Positions 43,999 to 54,900 of a stretch of 64,000 nt of DNA are shown in pieces; positions within the stretch are counted from its first letter, which is position 1, and each line of letters opens with the position of its first letter. The DNA is from Edaphochlamys debaryana. Taxonomy: Eukaryota > Chlorophyta > Chlorophyceae > Chlamydomonadales. The DNA is taken from positions 372,001 through 436,000 of the forward strand of contig JAEHOE010000053.1 of the NCBI GenBank assembly GCA_016858145.1. The letters run 5' to 3'. The notes under the pieces are model-generated. The model was not told the origin of the DNA. It made no database searches and saw nothing but the letters and a program-made list of their open reading frames with translations. Both the position numbers and the translations under genes were made by a program.

Positions 43999-45200
43999 GC
44001 AGCAGCTGTCATCGCATGCTGCGTGGCTCGATCCAGCCGGGCTACTGTACCGAGATCCAGATCCGCTGGGGTCGAGATCGATGTCGTGGCGGGCGCACGC
44101 TGTTGGTAGGCACGCTTCGCCTCGGCAAGGCGCCCTTGCGCTTGAGCACGCGTCAGCGTCCCTCGTGCATGCGGAATTGCAAGAGGCTTCTAGTGAGGAG
44201 CACACTGCGGCTGTGCTGAGGGCCTCGCTGCACCCAGAGCTGCTGGGGGCTTGCGACAGGGCTCGGAGGTGGAGGGGTCGGCGCGGACAGGTGCCCGGCG
44301 GCTTCAACGTGCCAGCCGAGCACGCCGCCGGCGCCTCCCGTAGGCTGTCCTCTTTAGATTCTGCGACTCCACATCGGCAGATCGCAGCGGGTCCTTGGTC
44401 GGCGGACAACCTGCGGCCAGAGGGTTACGAAGGTTGGGTGGATGGCCCTGCGAGAACTGCGAGGGCTGCGAGCTGATGCCGTGGCATAAGGGCTGCTGCG
44501 AGCGCGTATAAGCCTGAGCGGGTAGCGTTCACACTCGCACGCGGCGCGTCGCTAATCGGCATCCCTTGCCGAACCTCGCTCGACGACCTCCGCCCTTGCA
44601 ATACGACCGCAGTGCCATGATGTATGTGATCACTGCCTATGGCCTATCGTGCTCGCAGCGTCACAGGCCGCCTTGTCGCCACACCCGCCCACCATGACGG
44701 AAGTCGCGAGTCCACCCTCGCCTCGCAGTTCGCCTCCCAATCTGCGCCCATAGCCGATGAGGCTGAGCGCCAGCTGCCAGGCAGTTAGGGGTCTACTGGG
44801 TCGACGCAGAGCCCTATCATCGTCGCTTCGCGACTTCGCCGCTGGTCTCAAGCATAAAGTGGCTTGTGTAAAGCAGACCTTTCGTATGTTCCTACCGACA
44901 GATAAAAGTTCCGCATTTGGCCTCAAGCGCTCGAGATGGCAATTCAACGCCATGCAGTAGCGAGCGCCCTTCGCCCCGCTTGACCTTGCGATGACCATTC
45001 AGCTTTCATACGAGACATGAGGCGGAGTGTGCCCGCGCACGTTGTCGGCGCGCTGGCGCCCCACGGTTCCGTCGGTTGGGGTGCAAGCTGCGGCCCTCCG
45101 TTTCCCCTTCCCTCTCCGCCAGGCTCACCCTCAGGTGGCATCAGGGGCCGCCCTGGGGCATTCTCCGCCCCGTGCAGGATGTGGCTCTCACCCAGTCCCG

Positions 45201-45222
45201 CAGACAGACAGACAGACAGATG
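45201..45222. repeat. (GACA)n microsatellite
   Basis: About five tandem GACA units in non-coding DNA. Confidence 0.8.
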
Positions 45223-45943
45223 TTACAGGTGTTGACCCAACCCGCACGCTCCTGCTTCCTCCCCATGCCCAGCGGCTACACATGTGCCAAACCCCTGGCC
45301 AAACCTGCCCAGCACCTCGATGTAATGGCGCAACCCGGAGCCCCCGGCCACCCGGCAACCTTGCCCCAGCAGTACGCGCGCGCATACCGCTCTGTGTGTA
45401 GCTGGGAGGCCTCGCAGTCCGTGTGCTGCCCGGGTGATGCGCTCATCCCGTCCAGCAGCCCTGCCCCAGCCACTGATACTCTGATAGCCAGCAACCATGC
45501 GCTCCTGCATTGCATGCCCTTCAAGACGGAGTATCCGTGGGCCCGCCCGGCACTATCAATACATGAGCACCCGATGCACCAGAGCCTGGGCCTACATGTT
45601 GGGCAACTGCCTCCCACATAAGGGAACTCCAGACTCTTGCTTGGCCTTTAAGCGCCCCTGCCGGCCACAGGTGCACCCTGCTGCCCCTGCAGGTGCACGC
45701 GTGCACCCTCCTCAAGAAGGCTTGATATCACTGCTATGTCAAGTGCGCGCCCTGGTTGAACCTATTTGAGTCAGCAGCTGAAACCCCCTTTCTGTACCAG
45801 ACACTTGGATTAGCGAACGCCTGCCAAGGCGCTGCGCAGCCTCGCAGCCACTCCCAGCCAGAATCACATGACAAGCGGATCGCCCCGCCTCAGACCACCG
45901 CCTCAGACCACCGCCCCCCGCAGCACCCCCAGCCCCCCCCCCC

Positions 45944-46255
45944 TCAGTCCTCGGCGAGGTCCACCACCTCCACCACCGTCCCCACCACAGCCTTGGCCGC
46001 TGCCTTCTTGGACTCTACTTATACTCATGGTTACAGGGATATGACTGCTGCCCCTGCGGGTTCGCCCACTTGCCTGACGCGACTGCCCGTCTCGAGCGCC
46101 AGTGCTCGATCTGCTCAATGCCTTCCGCTATTGCTTCCACTCTCAGCAGGTGGGCCGTGAGCAAATCAATCTTGCCCCACCATATCGTATCACCTTGCCG
46201 TCGTATGGGCGCTCATCTCGGCCTATGATGGTCAACAACCCCAGAGCACCGAACG
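45944..46255 (-). pseudogene. Decayed protein-coding relic, possibly transposon-derived
   Basis: On the minus strand, fragments with good codon bias and protein-like character are broken by stops and shifts. One piece (about 46146-46255) reads GLLTIIGRDERPYDGKVIRY and onward to a stop. The next reads AIAEGIEQIEHWRSRRAV, then SYPCNHEYK to a stop. A third (45944-46015) reads ESKKAAAKAVVGTVVEVVDL-AED. The last two join if two bases are skipped. The pattern suggests the C-terminal part of a dead gene or retroelement polyprotein. I do not recognise the family. No intact gene is claimed. Confidence 0.4.
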
Positions 46256-46503
46256 CTTACAATGAGCACAGCTTAGCTCAATCACCAACCTTGATGCCAA
46301 CCCCATAACCTCCTGACAAGCCATGCAGCCGGACGCAGTCGAGGTATCGCAGACGGACGGCTTGATCTAGCAACCCACATCACACGACCTCCGCACTCCT
46401 TTCCCTGGAACTAGGCCCGGAGCTAGGTACTCTGGCGCAGGAGCCACTAAGCGCCTCAGTCTGACACCCCAAGTTTGGAGAACATGTGCGTGCGTGTGGG
46501 TGA

Positions 46504-46508
46504 TTACA
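46504..46508 (-). terminator. Poly(A) signal TGTAA of the coiled-coil gene
   Basis: TGTAA on the minus strand, about 235 nt after the stop at 46743, and about 23 nt beyond a strong hairpin. Confidence 0.5.
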
Positions 46509-46530
46509 ATGCCATACGGTAAGCAGATGA

Positions 46531-46567
46531 GCGGGGAGCCGCGGCACGAGGGCAAGCGGCTCCCCGC
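46531..46567. repeat. Perfect 12-bp hairpin in a 3' UTR
   Basis: GCGGGGAGCCGC at 46531-46542 and its exact reverse complement GCGGCTCCCCGC at 46556-46567, with a 13-nt loop. It sits in the 3' UTR of the coiled-coil gene, just upstream of the TGTAA signal. Confidence 0.85.
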
Positions 46568-46742
46568 CACCCCAATCACATGCACTTAGCTTGCACAAGG
46601 AAGCCAACGAGCGCGAGCAAGCTAGTGCGGTCTGCTACAACTTCTGCGGTTCTTGCTATGCCCAGCCCACGAGTTCAGTCCTGCACAGTTGCTGCGCAGT
46701 CAAGTCCGAGTGCGAATGTCGCTCTCTCTCTCTTGAGCAGTT

Positions 46743-49700
46743 TTAATCGTCATCGACCAAATCCGAGAAAGACCCGCGCCCATCCAGCCCCTCCTCCACA
46801 TCCTTGACAAAGTCATCATCGTCGTACGCGTCCTCCTCCTCCCCGGCCTGCCCCTCCTTCTCCTCATCCCCAGCGCTGGCCTTGGGCTGCTGCTCCACAC
46901 CCTCCTCACCGGTACCGGCACCCTGCCCACCTGCACCGCCCTCCTCCTCTCCACCGCCCAGGGTGGACCGGGCCCGTGGCGAATTCAGGGAGCCGCTCTT
47001 GTCCAGGCTGCCGCCGCTCGTGCGATAGGCGGGGGTGCGGCGACGAGCAGACTGCGGCCGAGGCACGCGCGGCCGCGGCGGCGGCGGCTCCTCGGGCTCC
47101 CGAAGCGGCGCCGGAACGTCCCCCGCCTCCCCGGCCTCCACCTCCTCGTCACTGCCCAGGCCCAGGCTCGATTCGGACCTCGATCCTGCGCCAGCGGCCG
47201 AGGCTGGGCGGGACGAGCTATGTTTGGAGCGCGCGGGCTGGTCCACATCCGAGCCCGGTCCACTGCCCGCACGCCTCTCCTCGTCCTCCTCGCCCGGCGC
47301 GCCCTCGCCGTCCGAGCTGGCGGCGTCAGAGACGGGCTCATCCACCGCCGCCGCCCCTTCCGCGTCACTGTCAGAACCCGCCACAGCGGACCTCGCACCC
47401 GATGCCTCTTCCCACACGGCCTCGCTCGCTTCCCCGCCATCACCACCCGCGTCCACCACCGCTCGGGCGGACCGCTCACTCCGCGCCGCTCGCGAGCTCG
47501 CCACGGACCGCTGCTGCTGTGGCAGGCGCGTCAGCGAGGGCTCGGCCAGCGCCTCAGCGGCGCGATCCAGTGCCGGCGCAGGCTTGGGCCCGGGCTTGGA
47601 GCCAGCGCCTGCCGTGGCTGCTTTTGACCCCGGCGAGGGTGCGCCTGCGGTCGCGGTCGTAGCCGGGCCCTGCCTCCTAGCTGACGCAGCTGAGCGAGGC
47701 GACGCCTGGGCGTGGGACCGGTCGCTCCTGCCGGCTGTTGAGCGGGCGGCTGATCCGCCGACGCCTGGCACGGCGCTGCCTGCTGCGCTCGGGGTGCTGG
47801 GCGGAGGCCGGGCGGAGCGTGGGGGCGAGGAGGACGGCGCGGTCCCTGTGTAGGAAGAGCGTGGCTGGGGTGGGGGCGCGAGCGCGGAAGGGGCGGAGGC
47901 GGAGGTGGTGGTGGTGTGGCTGGCGGTGGAGATGGGGCCACCGGGCAGCTGCTTCAGCGCTGCGCTGAGTCTGCGAGGGCGTAGAGCGTGGGTGGAGCTC
48001 GGGGTCAGGGATACAGCGTGGTACAGCGAGGTCCGCTAGGGAGATGGCGCGCTGCTGCGAGGGCGGCCCGGTAGTGTTTGCAAGAAGGTTCGGCTGAGAC
48101 TGGGAGCCGGCCCAGGCCAGGAGCGTTGGGGGCTCACCTGGCCTGGTGGGCGCGCAGGATGCGTATCGCGGGCGGCACTGCGGCCACGTCGCTGCCGCGG
48201 CGGCCCACCCAGGCGTCCAGAGAGGCCATGTTGCCCCGATAGGCGGGTCCCTGCGAGGCGATGAGCGAGAGAACGAATTGACGATGCGGAGTTGCATTTG
48301 TGAGTTGGAATGGGTGGGGCCGGCCAGCAGGAGAAGAGGGGTAGGTGGGGTTGGGGGTAGCGCCACCGGTAGGCCCCGTTACGGCATGACATAGACAGGC
48401 GAGAGGGAATCCTTGGGGACGGCCAGAGAAGAGCAGACAGGTGCTGAGGGAGTGCATGGACGTGCTTTGTGAAGGGGGTCGCGCCGGGTACTGTGGGTGC
48501 ATAACGCTGACAGATGTGGGAGGCCAGGAGCCCGGGAAGGGTTGTGACCATGGATGGACGGTTTGAAGATGCGTGTGCAAGGGGCTACGGGTAGGGAACC
48601 GGGGGGCCGGCAAGCACCCCGCTTCACGCACCAGTGGCACTCGGGAGTCGATCTTCCTTGCGTTGGAGACCAGCACCTCCGACGCGGCCGCCAGCGCCGC
48701 CAGCAGCACGTGCTGCCGCGACGCCGACAGAGCGGTGAAGGGGTCCGCCGCGGCCTCGCTCTCCGCCCTCTCCTGCTGACCCGGGCCGTAGGCAGAGGCG
48801 GGGCGCTGCTGCCCCCCGACGCCACCGGCTCCGGCTTCGTCGGCGTCGCCTTCGTTCCAGTCGTCCTCGTAGTCGTCCCCGCCGGCGCCACCCGTGCTGC
48901 CCCCGCCGTGCTGCTGGGACTCGGCGTCTGCGACCAGGGATGATGCGGTGTAGGACACCAGAGACCGAAGTTCCGGGCGTGACACAATCTCGGGCTTGCC
49001 AATCCCCTGCCACTGCCAGCGCCCCCCACAACCCCCTGCCACTGCCAGCGCCCCCCACAAGGCAGCATGACCGAACACAGCACAGTGAACACGCGACTGC
49101 AACAGCTCCTAGCGGGTTTTCTGCCGCGCCCACGTTTCCCTTGCTCTCTGTGCGCGAGCAGCCTTATCACAACCAACCCGATCCCAACTCACCCCCGCCG
49201 CCCGGCGCTCGCATCAGCGTCGCCATCTGCCGCTGCACCTCCTTCTGAGCCTCCAGCGCCTGCGCCAGGCCCTCGGCCTGCCGCCGCAGCCCCGCCGCCT
49301 CCGCCTCCGCCTCCGCCAGCCGCCGCTGCAGCAGCTCCCGCCACACAGACTGCCGCCGGACCTCCGACATGGCGGCCGCCGCCTCGGCCTCTCGCTCCGC
49401 GATCAGGGTGGCCCTGTAGGGCACCAGTTTCAGGACACGTGCAGCACAGGGGTGAGGCTCAGCCCTGAGCCCTCGGCCCCATAAGTACGGACCCCAAGGG
49501 CTCTCGTGCCGGGCTGAGCTGGCTCACACATGGGTCAGAGGTACCATGGGTCCCGCCCCGGCAGGCCAGCACTCGCCTGGTGGATTTGGCCAGCTCCTCC
49601 ACCCGCCTCCGCAGCTCCTCGCGCTCCCCCTCGGTCTGCTCTAGCTTAGCCTGGAATGGGATCAGGAGAGCGTGTAATCAAGGGGGATGGCGTGGTACCA

Positions 49701-51205
49701 GTGAACAGTGAACGTCGATGGTTGCAGGATCGGCATGGTGCTACTGCTGGGGACACTGCTCATAGGGCAGCACTCCTCCGCCTACCTTCAGCGATGCGAC
49801 CAGGCTTGTAGTGCCCCGGGAGCGGTACAGGGAGGAGGCGTAGCTGCGGGGGCAGGGCACGGCGGGTCAATTTGCATGGAAGCAGAGCCCGTCATTGTGC
49901 AGCCGCAAGCGCTTGGCGCGAGAAGATGTACCAGAACGCTGGACCAGAGAGCTCTTACGTGTTCGGGCTTAGCCCCGTGTGGTGGGGCTTGCCGGTGATC
50001 ATCTCCCCCGCTCGGATCAAGCTGTTCCGGAGGCGTATGGCTTCCGCCTCGGCGCGCCGCTGGGCCGTGTTGGCCAGTGCCTGCAGGGGGGCCCCAAGGG
50101 GGATAGCCCGGATAGGGTGGCGGTCAAGGGCACGAAGGGAGAGCTGTGGCCGTTGCGGTGGTTTAGCTTGAATGAGGGGCCCGTGGTTGACGAGAAACGC
50201 GGGCAGAGTCAGCGCCCAAAGATACCGGTACTCCACACGCTGACCGTCCCTGGCTCTTGTTTGGCCCTTCGGGCGCTTCGACGCAGTTCCCCTGTTTCAC
50301 CGCAATGCTGCCTTACACATCGAAATGCCAAAGCCCCCCCAGCACCCTTACGCCCACTCACCAGCTGTTCCAGCCCCCTCAGCCCCTTCAAGTGCACCCA
50401 CCAGCTGTCGCTTGGCGTCTGTGAGCTCCCTTCGGAGCTTCAGGTTGTCATCAGCCAGCGTCTCCGTTGACTTCTGCTCGAACCAACCTAGCGGCCCCGC
50501 AGCTCTGGACACGGGTACGAAGATTGCTGTGGGCATCAAGTCCGGGAAGGGGTCATCTTCCTCTGCGGCTGCCTCCTGAACGCGAGGGACGGCCTCTGGA
50601 GCCTCTGCGGTCGTGCGGCCTGAGAGGGGCCGTGACGATGCAGACCAGTCTGGATGGGCAGTGTTGAGTACTGGGGTGGAGCCCCAACCCTCCCGGCCCG
50701 CTGCCGACTGGGGCCGTGCAGGGTCCGGCCAGACACGACTGGAGGAACGGATGGAGTTGGATTCCGCATTGGAGGTCGGGGTGTTGGGCGCACGGGGCGA
50801 AGGGGCTAAAGGGGCCGTTGCACTGTAGGGCGAGCCTTGAGCGCTGCGTGGGCCTGCGCTGGGAACATCCAAGTCGAGCCCCGTCGAGCGAGGACTGCCC
50901 TGTGCTGCAAGCTCTTGTGCCACACGCCGACTGTCAATCGCTGTACGCGGTCGCTGCTTCGGCGATGCGCTCCGCAGCCGCTGTGGCGACGCCGTGTTGG
51001 GGCGCGCGGTTGAAGGCCGCAGCTGCCGTGGAGTATAGTCGCTGCGTATGGGGAGGAAGACCGTAGCCTGGTGAACAACTTGGGGCGACATGTGTGTGAA
51101 TGTCACCGGACTACCTGGTACTTTCACCCTGCCTTACCCAGGTTGCACGTCGTAGTGCTTTAACACTCGCTCCAGGCCAAAGTCATCCTCCAGTCGTGAG
51201 GTCAT
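46743..51205 (-). CDS. Coiled-coil protein with disordered acidic C-terminus, 939 aa
   Basis: Nine exons closing to 939 residues: 51138-51205, 50402-51041, 49959-50080, 49786-49843, 49577-49650, 49193-49413, 48632-48927, 48138-48250, 46743-47970. The N-terminus is short and charged (MTSRLEDDFGLERVLKHYDV), then a Ser/Pro/Arg-rich disordered part (RPSTARPNTASPQRLRSASP). A predicted coiled coil at about residues 205-390 runs unbroken across exons 2-6 (for example LRRELTDAKRQL then ALANTAQRRAEAEAIRLRNS), which supports the splices. Exons 7-8 add a small conserved-looking part (GPAYRGNMASLDAWVGRRGS). The last 400 residues are disordered, Ser/Ala- and Glu/Asp-rich. The intron after exon 5 uses a GC donor. 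No membrane segment is seen. It resembles ciliary or centrosomal scaffold proteins in style only; I do not recognise a named family. Confidence 0.75.
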
Positions 51206-51937
51206 AGTTCGGCTGGTCGGCGACCTCAAGCACAGTCGTCAGGGCATGTCAAACATTTACAGTCCACAAATTGCAGCAGAGCTGTTATATCGCTAAGTTG
51301 GAAACACGTTCAGCACCAAAGTTCTCTGCGCTTGGCGCGGGTGCGGGTAGAGCCTTCGTTGAGCCGCGATGGGGCAGAGCGCTATCACAGTACTTAGAGG
51401 TATAGGTTCTACATGGAGCGGGAGGCGTAAGCGGCGACGGGCTTCGGGTACGGACGCCGGGATACGGACATGGCACGCAGGGGTTGGTGGCAAGGTCAAG
51501 GGCACCGGCTCAAGCAGAGCAGTCCAAGACCATGTAGCTCACATTTGCCGTGCCGTGGTAGCAACGACGGGTTCGGGGCCATCAACCGGGGCTGGGGGGG
51601 AAAGATCACATGTGGGCGTACGGTCGGGCTGGGACAAGGTTGTTGAGTCGAGCTCTAACTTCGCATCGTGTTGTCTGCAAGCACTTATTGAGGTGTAATC
51701 AGCTTGAGCGCGATGCCCGCATGCAGCATCAGAAATCCCATGACTTACTCGAGCGCCCCGACGTCGAGCCACAATTGCCAGAGTTTCTTACCGCCCAAGC
51801 TTGAGACTAACACGAGCTGCACATTGAGCGGGCATTAAAGGCTGATCTCCCCAGAACGAACAAGCCCGGCACAGACTGGCTTTGCACGGTGTTATCTCCT
51901 GTCGATATCGATGGCTCCCTAGCAGACTAGATTGGAG
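51206..51937. promoter_or_regulatory. Divergent promoter region between coiled-coil and guanylyl cyclase genes
   Basis: About 730 bp between the ATG codons of two divergently transcribed genes. No coding region and no strong TATA box are recognised. Confidence 0.4.
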
Positions 51938-54900
51938 ATGGTGCTCTGTTGCTTTCGCGGCATCCAGCCGCACGAGCCCGCTGGCGAAGTAGACTTCGGG
52001 CGCGCTGCTGCAGCACCGGATGGACCCCGCACAGGCTCGAGCAGCAAACAGCAAACGCCGGCCACCTCTGGACCAACGGTGAAGGCTGTGCTGCGCCAGA
52101 ACAGCGCCGGCGCATGCGACAACAAAACCCCGCCGGCCGATGGCGCCCTTGGCGCTGTGTGGAGCGGAATGATTGGGGAAGCGCGGCTTGCTGCAGCCGG
52201 CGTTTACGCCGGTGGGGACCAGGCGTCGGTCTTCCGCGTACCTGGTGCGTTCAATGTCGCGCTTGCAGCCTGCAGCATAACACCGCACATGGCGTGCCAT
52301 ACCTCGTCTCCTTATGAGGCAACCATGGTCGGCGATGACCTGCTGTTTCTACCCGTTCTCTGTGTTTTTCACACCCCCGCTTTCCGTCTTCTCGGTCTGT
52401 CGTGTGTCGCCCATCGTTGCTCCGTGCCACCACTGCCTCAGCCCCTACAAGCTTGTTTTCACGCTCATGCCCCATCACACATACCCCCTCCCCCCATGTC
52501 ACTTTCGCAGGGGCCTCGGGACTGCGACTGGATGACCTTCTGCGCATGTCGGCCTCCGCCAGCGACCCCGTCGCCGTCCTGGTAGCTGATAAGACGTCCA
52601 GGCGCGGCGCACGAAATGCAGCACGCGTCACTCCCAACCTGCTCCTGGACATCAACCTCGAGGCGCTCTTCGCTGCCGGCATAGCGCCCCCGCCGCCGCT
52701 GCCCACGCGCGGCCGCGGCAACCCGTCAAGCAGCCAAGTATGGACCCTGGATGGACCAGACGCCGGCGCAGAAGCGGGCGGCAGCAGCCCTGTCTCCGCT
52801 TCAATGGCGCTGCACCTTCTGCAGAGCCGCTACAGCAAATTTGAGGCGATCAGGTCGGGCCGTGCTCCCAAGCCCATTCGCCGGGGCCCAAGACTTGTTA
52901 CACACCTGCAACCACAACCAACCTTGCCGTACGTCCTTATGTCGTGCCGTGCAGGCTCGTGGTGGACCACGTGAACGCACCGCTCACTGAGCTCTTGGGC
53001 TGTGGTGGCGGCGCTGACTTTGAGGGCCTGTTCTCCGAGCTGCTCTCTGCTGAGCCCATGCTCAAAGCTGTGCTGCACGAGCTGTGCCTCTGCGTGCTGG
53101 AGGGAGTCCACGTAAGCAGCGCATGTGTGCTTGGTGGCGGGCTAGCTTTGGATGCAGTGGGCTAGGTTTGCTGGTTTGCCGTTGGCCAGAAGCTTGCTGG
53201 AAGGGGCGGCCTCAGGTGCCCTCTCGCCTTGGCCTCGGCACCGCAGGCACCCCCCGTTCAGCTCATGGTGAACCATCCCATCCGCGGCACCACTGCGAGG
53301 GTGGTCCTGCCCCTGCAGCTGCAGCCGGTCGTGCTGTGGCGCCGTGCGCCCTTCACCGCGCCCGGCACCTCGGGGAACCCTAGCACGCCGCGGGCGCCGT
53401 CGGCGGCGGACATACCTACGGTGAGACGGCGCGGGGCCGGGGACGGCAGGGAGCAGTCATGACGACGGGGCAAGATGTGGGTCGGTGTCTGACAGCCTTG
53501 GCTTGCCCGTGCAGCCCCGCAGCCCGAGCTAATACAGCTTGAGTGTGGCTACTTGTGTGCTGCACAGGCACCAGACACGGCTGCTTGCACGCATCTCCCC
53601 ACGCTTTCCCTCCGCCCCCGCAGGTGGCAGTGGTTATGACCTACCAACTGTCGGCGGGGCTGCGCGCCAGCCTGCAGAGCCTGCACAGGTGCGGCCAAGG
53701 GTCTCTGCCGACACCGGCCCCTCATCAAGCCCGCCCACTCATGTCGGGGGCGTACGGGACCCCGCGAATGCCCTGATTGTCTGGACTGACGCGCCTAGTG
53801 CTGTGCGCCCCCCTTCAGGGTGTACGCCATGCTGTCCGCTCTGAGCGGCATCGTGACGCTGTTCACGCTGCGGGGCCGCGTGCTTCACCAGAACACGGCG
53901 TCGATCCGGTGGGTTCTTTACTGGACGCATGCGTGGGACCGGCTGCTCAGCCCTGTTGGTTGACGTTGTAGCACGTTTGGGTCGGTGCGGTCTCTTTGCC
54001 ATGCTTGTTCCCTCATGCGCCTTCCCCTCACCCTGGCTCTCTTGGCGACGGCCCCGGCAGGTACATGGGCCTGCGCCAGGGCCCGCCCAGTGTTGTCGGC
54101 GGTGCCTGCACCGCCTCGGCCTCGCTGGTCGGGGGCAGCCTGGCGGGGCCGGCCGGGCACCTTCCGTCGGCGCTGCTGGACTCGATGCACCCGGAGCACG
54201 TGGTCGACGCGTCCGGGCTGTCCCATGGGTCCGTGCTGAGACAGGTACGACACTCGTATTCCGCGATCTGGGTCGGCTCATCCTTGTCGCTTAAGGGCAC
54301 TCTACAACCCTTCCGGATGTTGTGCTTATGGCGGCTTACCATGGTTAGATCCCTGCACACGTAGCGGCTCTCTCGCTGTGGGCACGTGAGCACGTGCACC
54401 TACCCATCACGGCCTCTTTCTTTGTTTCCCACAGGTGTTCGCGCTCGCGGGCGAGCAGCTGGACGACATGCTTGAGGACGTGGCGGAGGGCAAGACGTGG
54501 AAGGGCATCGTGCGCGTGCCGCCGCTGCTGACACCCACTCTGGACCCGGGCGGTGTGGGCTCGCTCCTGGCGGGCCGCGGCACGCTGGCCTCGGAGGGCA
54601 CGCACGCGCACAGCACCATGCAGAGCATGGCGGTATGCGGCATGTCGCAGGCGCAGGTGGGCGGGTTGCAAGGAGCACGCCACTGGCGGGAGCATATGTG
54701 GGCGGACGGGCAGCAGGCTGCTACGTAGATAGTTGTGTTCCGCCTGTGACCCGCCACTCTCCTCGGTATGTTGTGGTGTGGCTCGCCGTCTCCCTCCGCC
54801 ACGCAGGCCTCCCAGTACACGTGGGAGCGGTACGGCACCGGAATGATGTCGACGCAGGCCGGGGTGCAGCCGTCCGTTGCCGCCGCAACCACGGGCGAAA

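Larger units (their letters stand above)
43999..46742. other. Intergenic: 5' flank of Pro-rich gene, transposon-like relic, 3' UTR of coiled-coil gene
   Basis: About 2.7 kb. The frame of the Pro-rich gene stays open to about 44409 with many Cys codons but has no ATG there, so an upstream start exon is possible. A GACA microsatellite lies at about 45201-45222. A decayed protein-like relic lies at about 45944-46255. The 3' UTR of the coiled-coil gene occupies 46504-46742. Confidence 0.45.

Noticed and set aside
43999..44409. 137-codon Cys-rich extension of the Pro-rich protein
   Set aside because: Starts at TTG with no ATG. The Cys-rich frame is intriguing, but without an upstream exon I cannot call it coding.
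45076..45621. 181-codon plus-strand frame
   Set aside because: No domain, no codon bias and includes a GACA microsatellite.
51089..51137. Alternative start MSPQVVHQ for the coiled-coil gene
   Set aside because: Joining the upstream exon (ATG at 51205) through donor GG|GTAAGG to acceptor CGCAG|C at 51041 keeps phase and gives a better protein, so this ATG is probably intronic. It remains a fallback.
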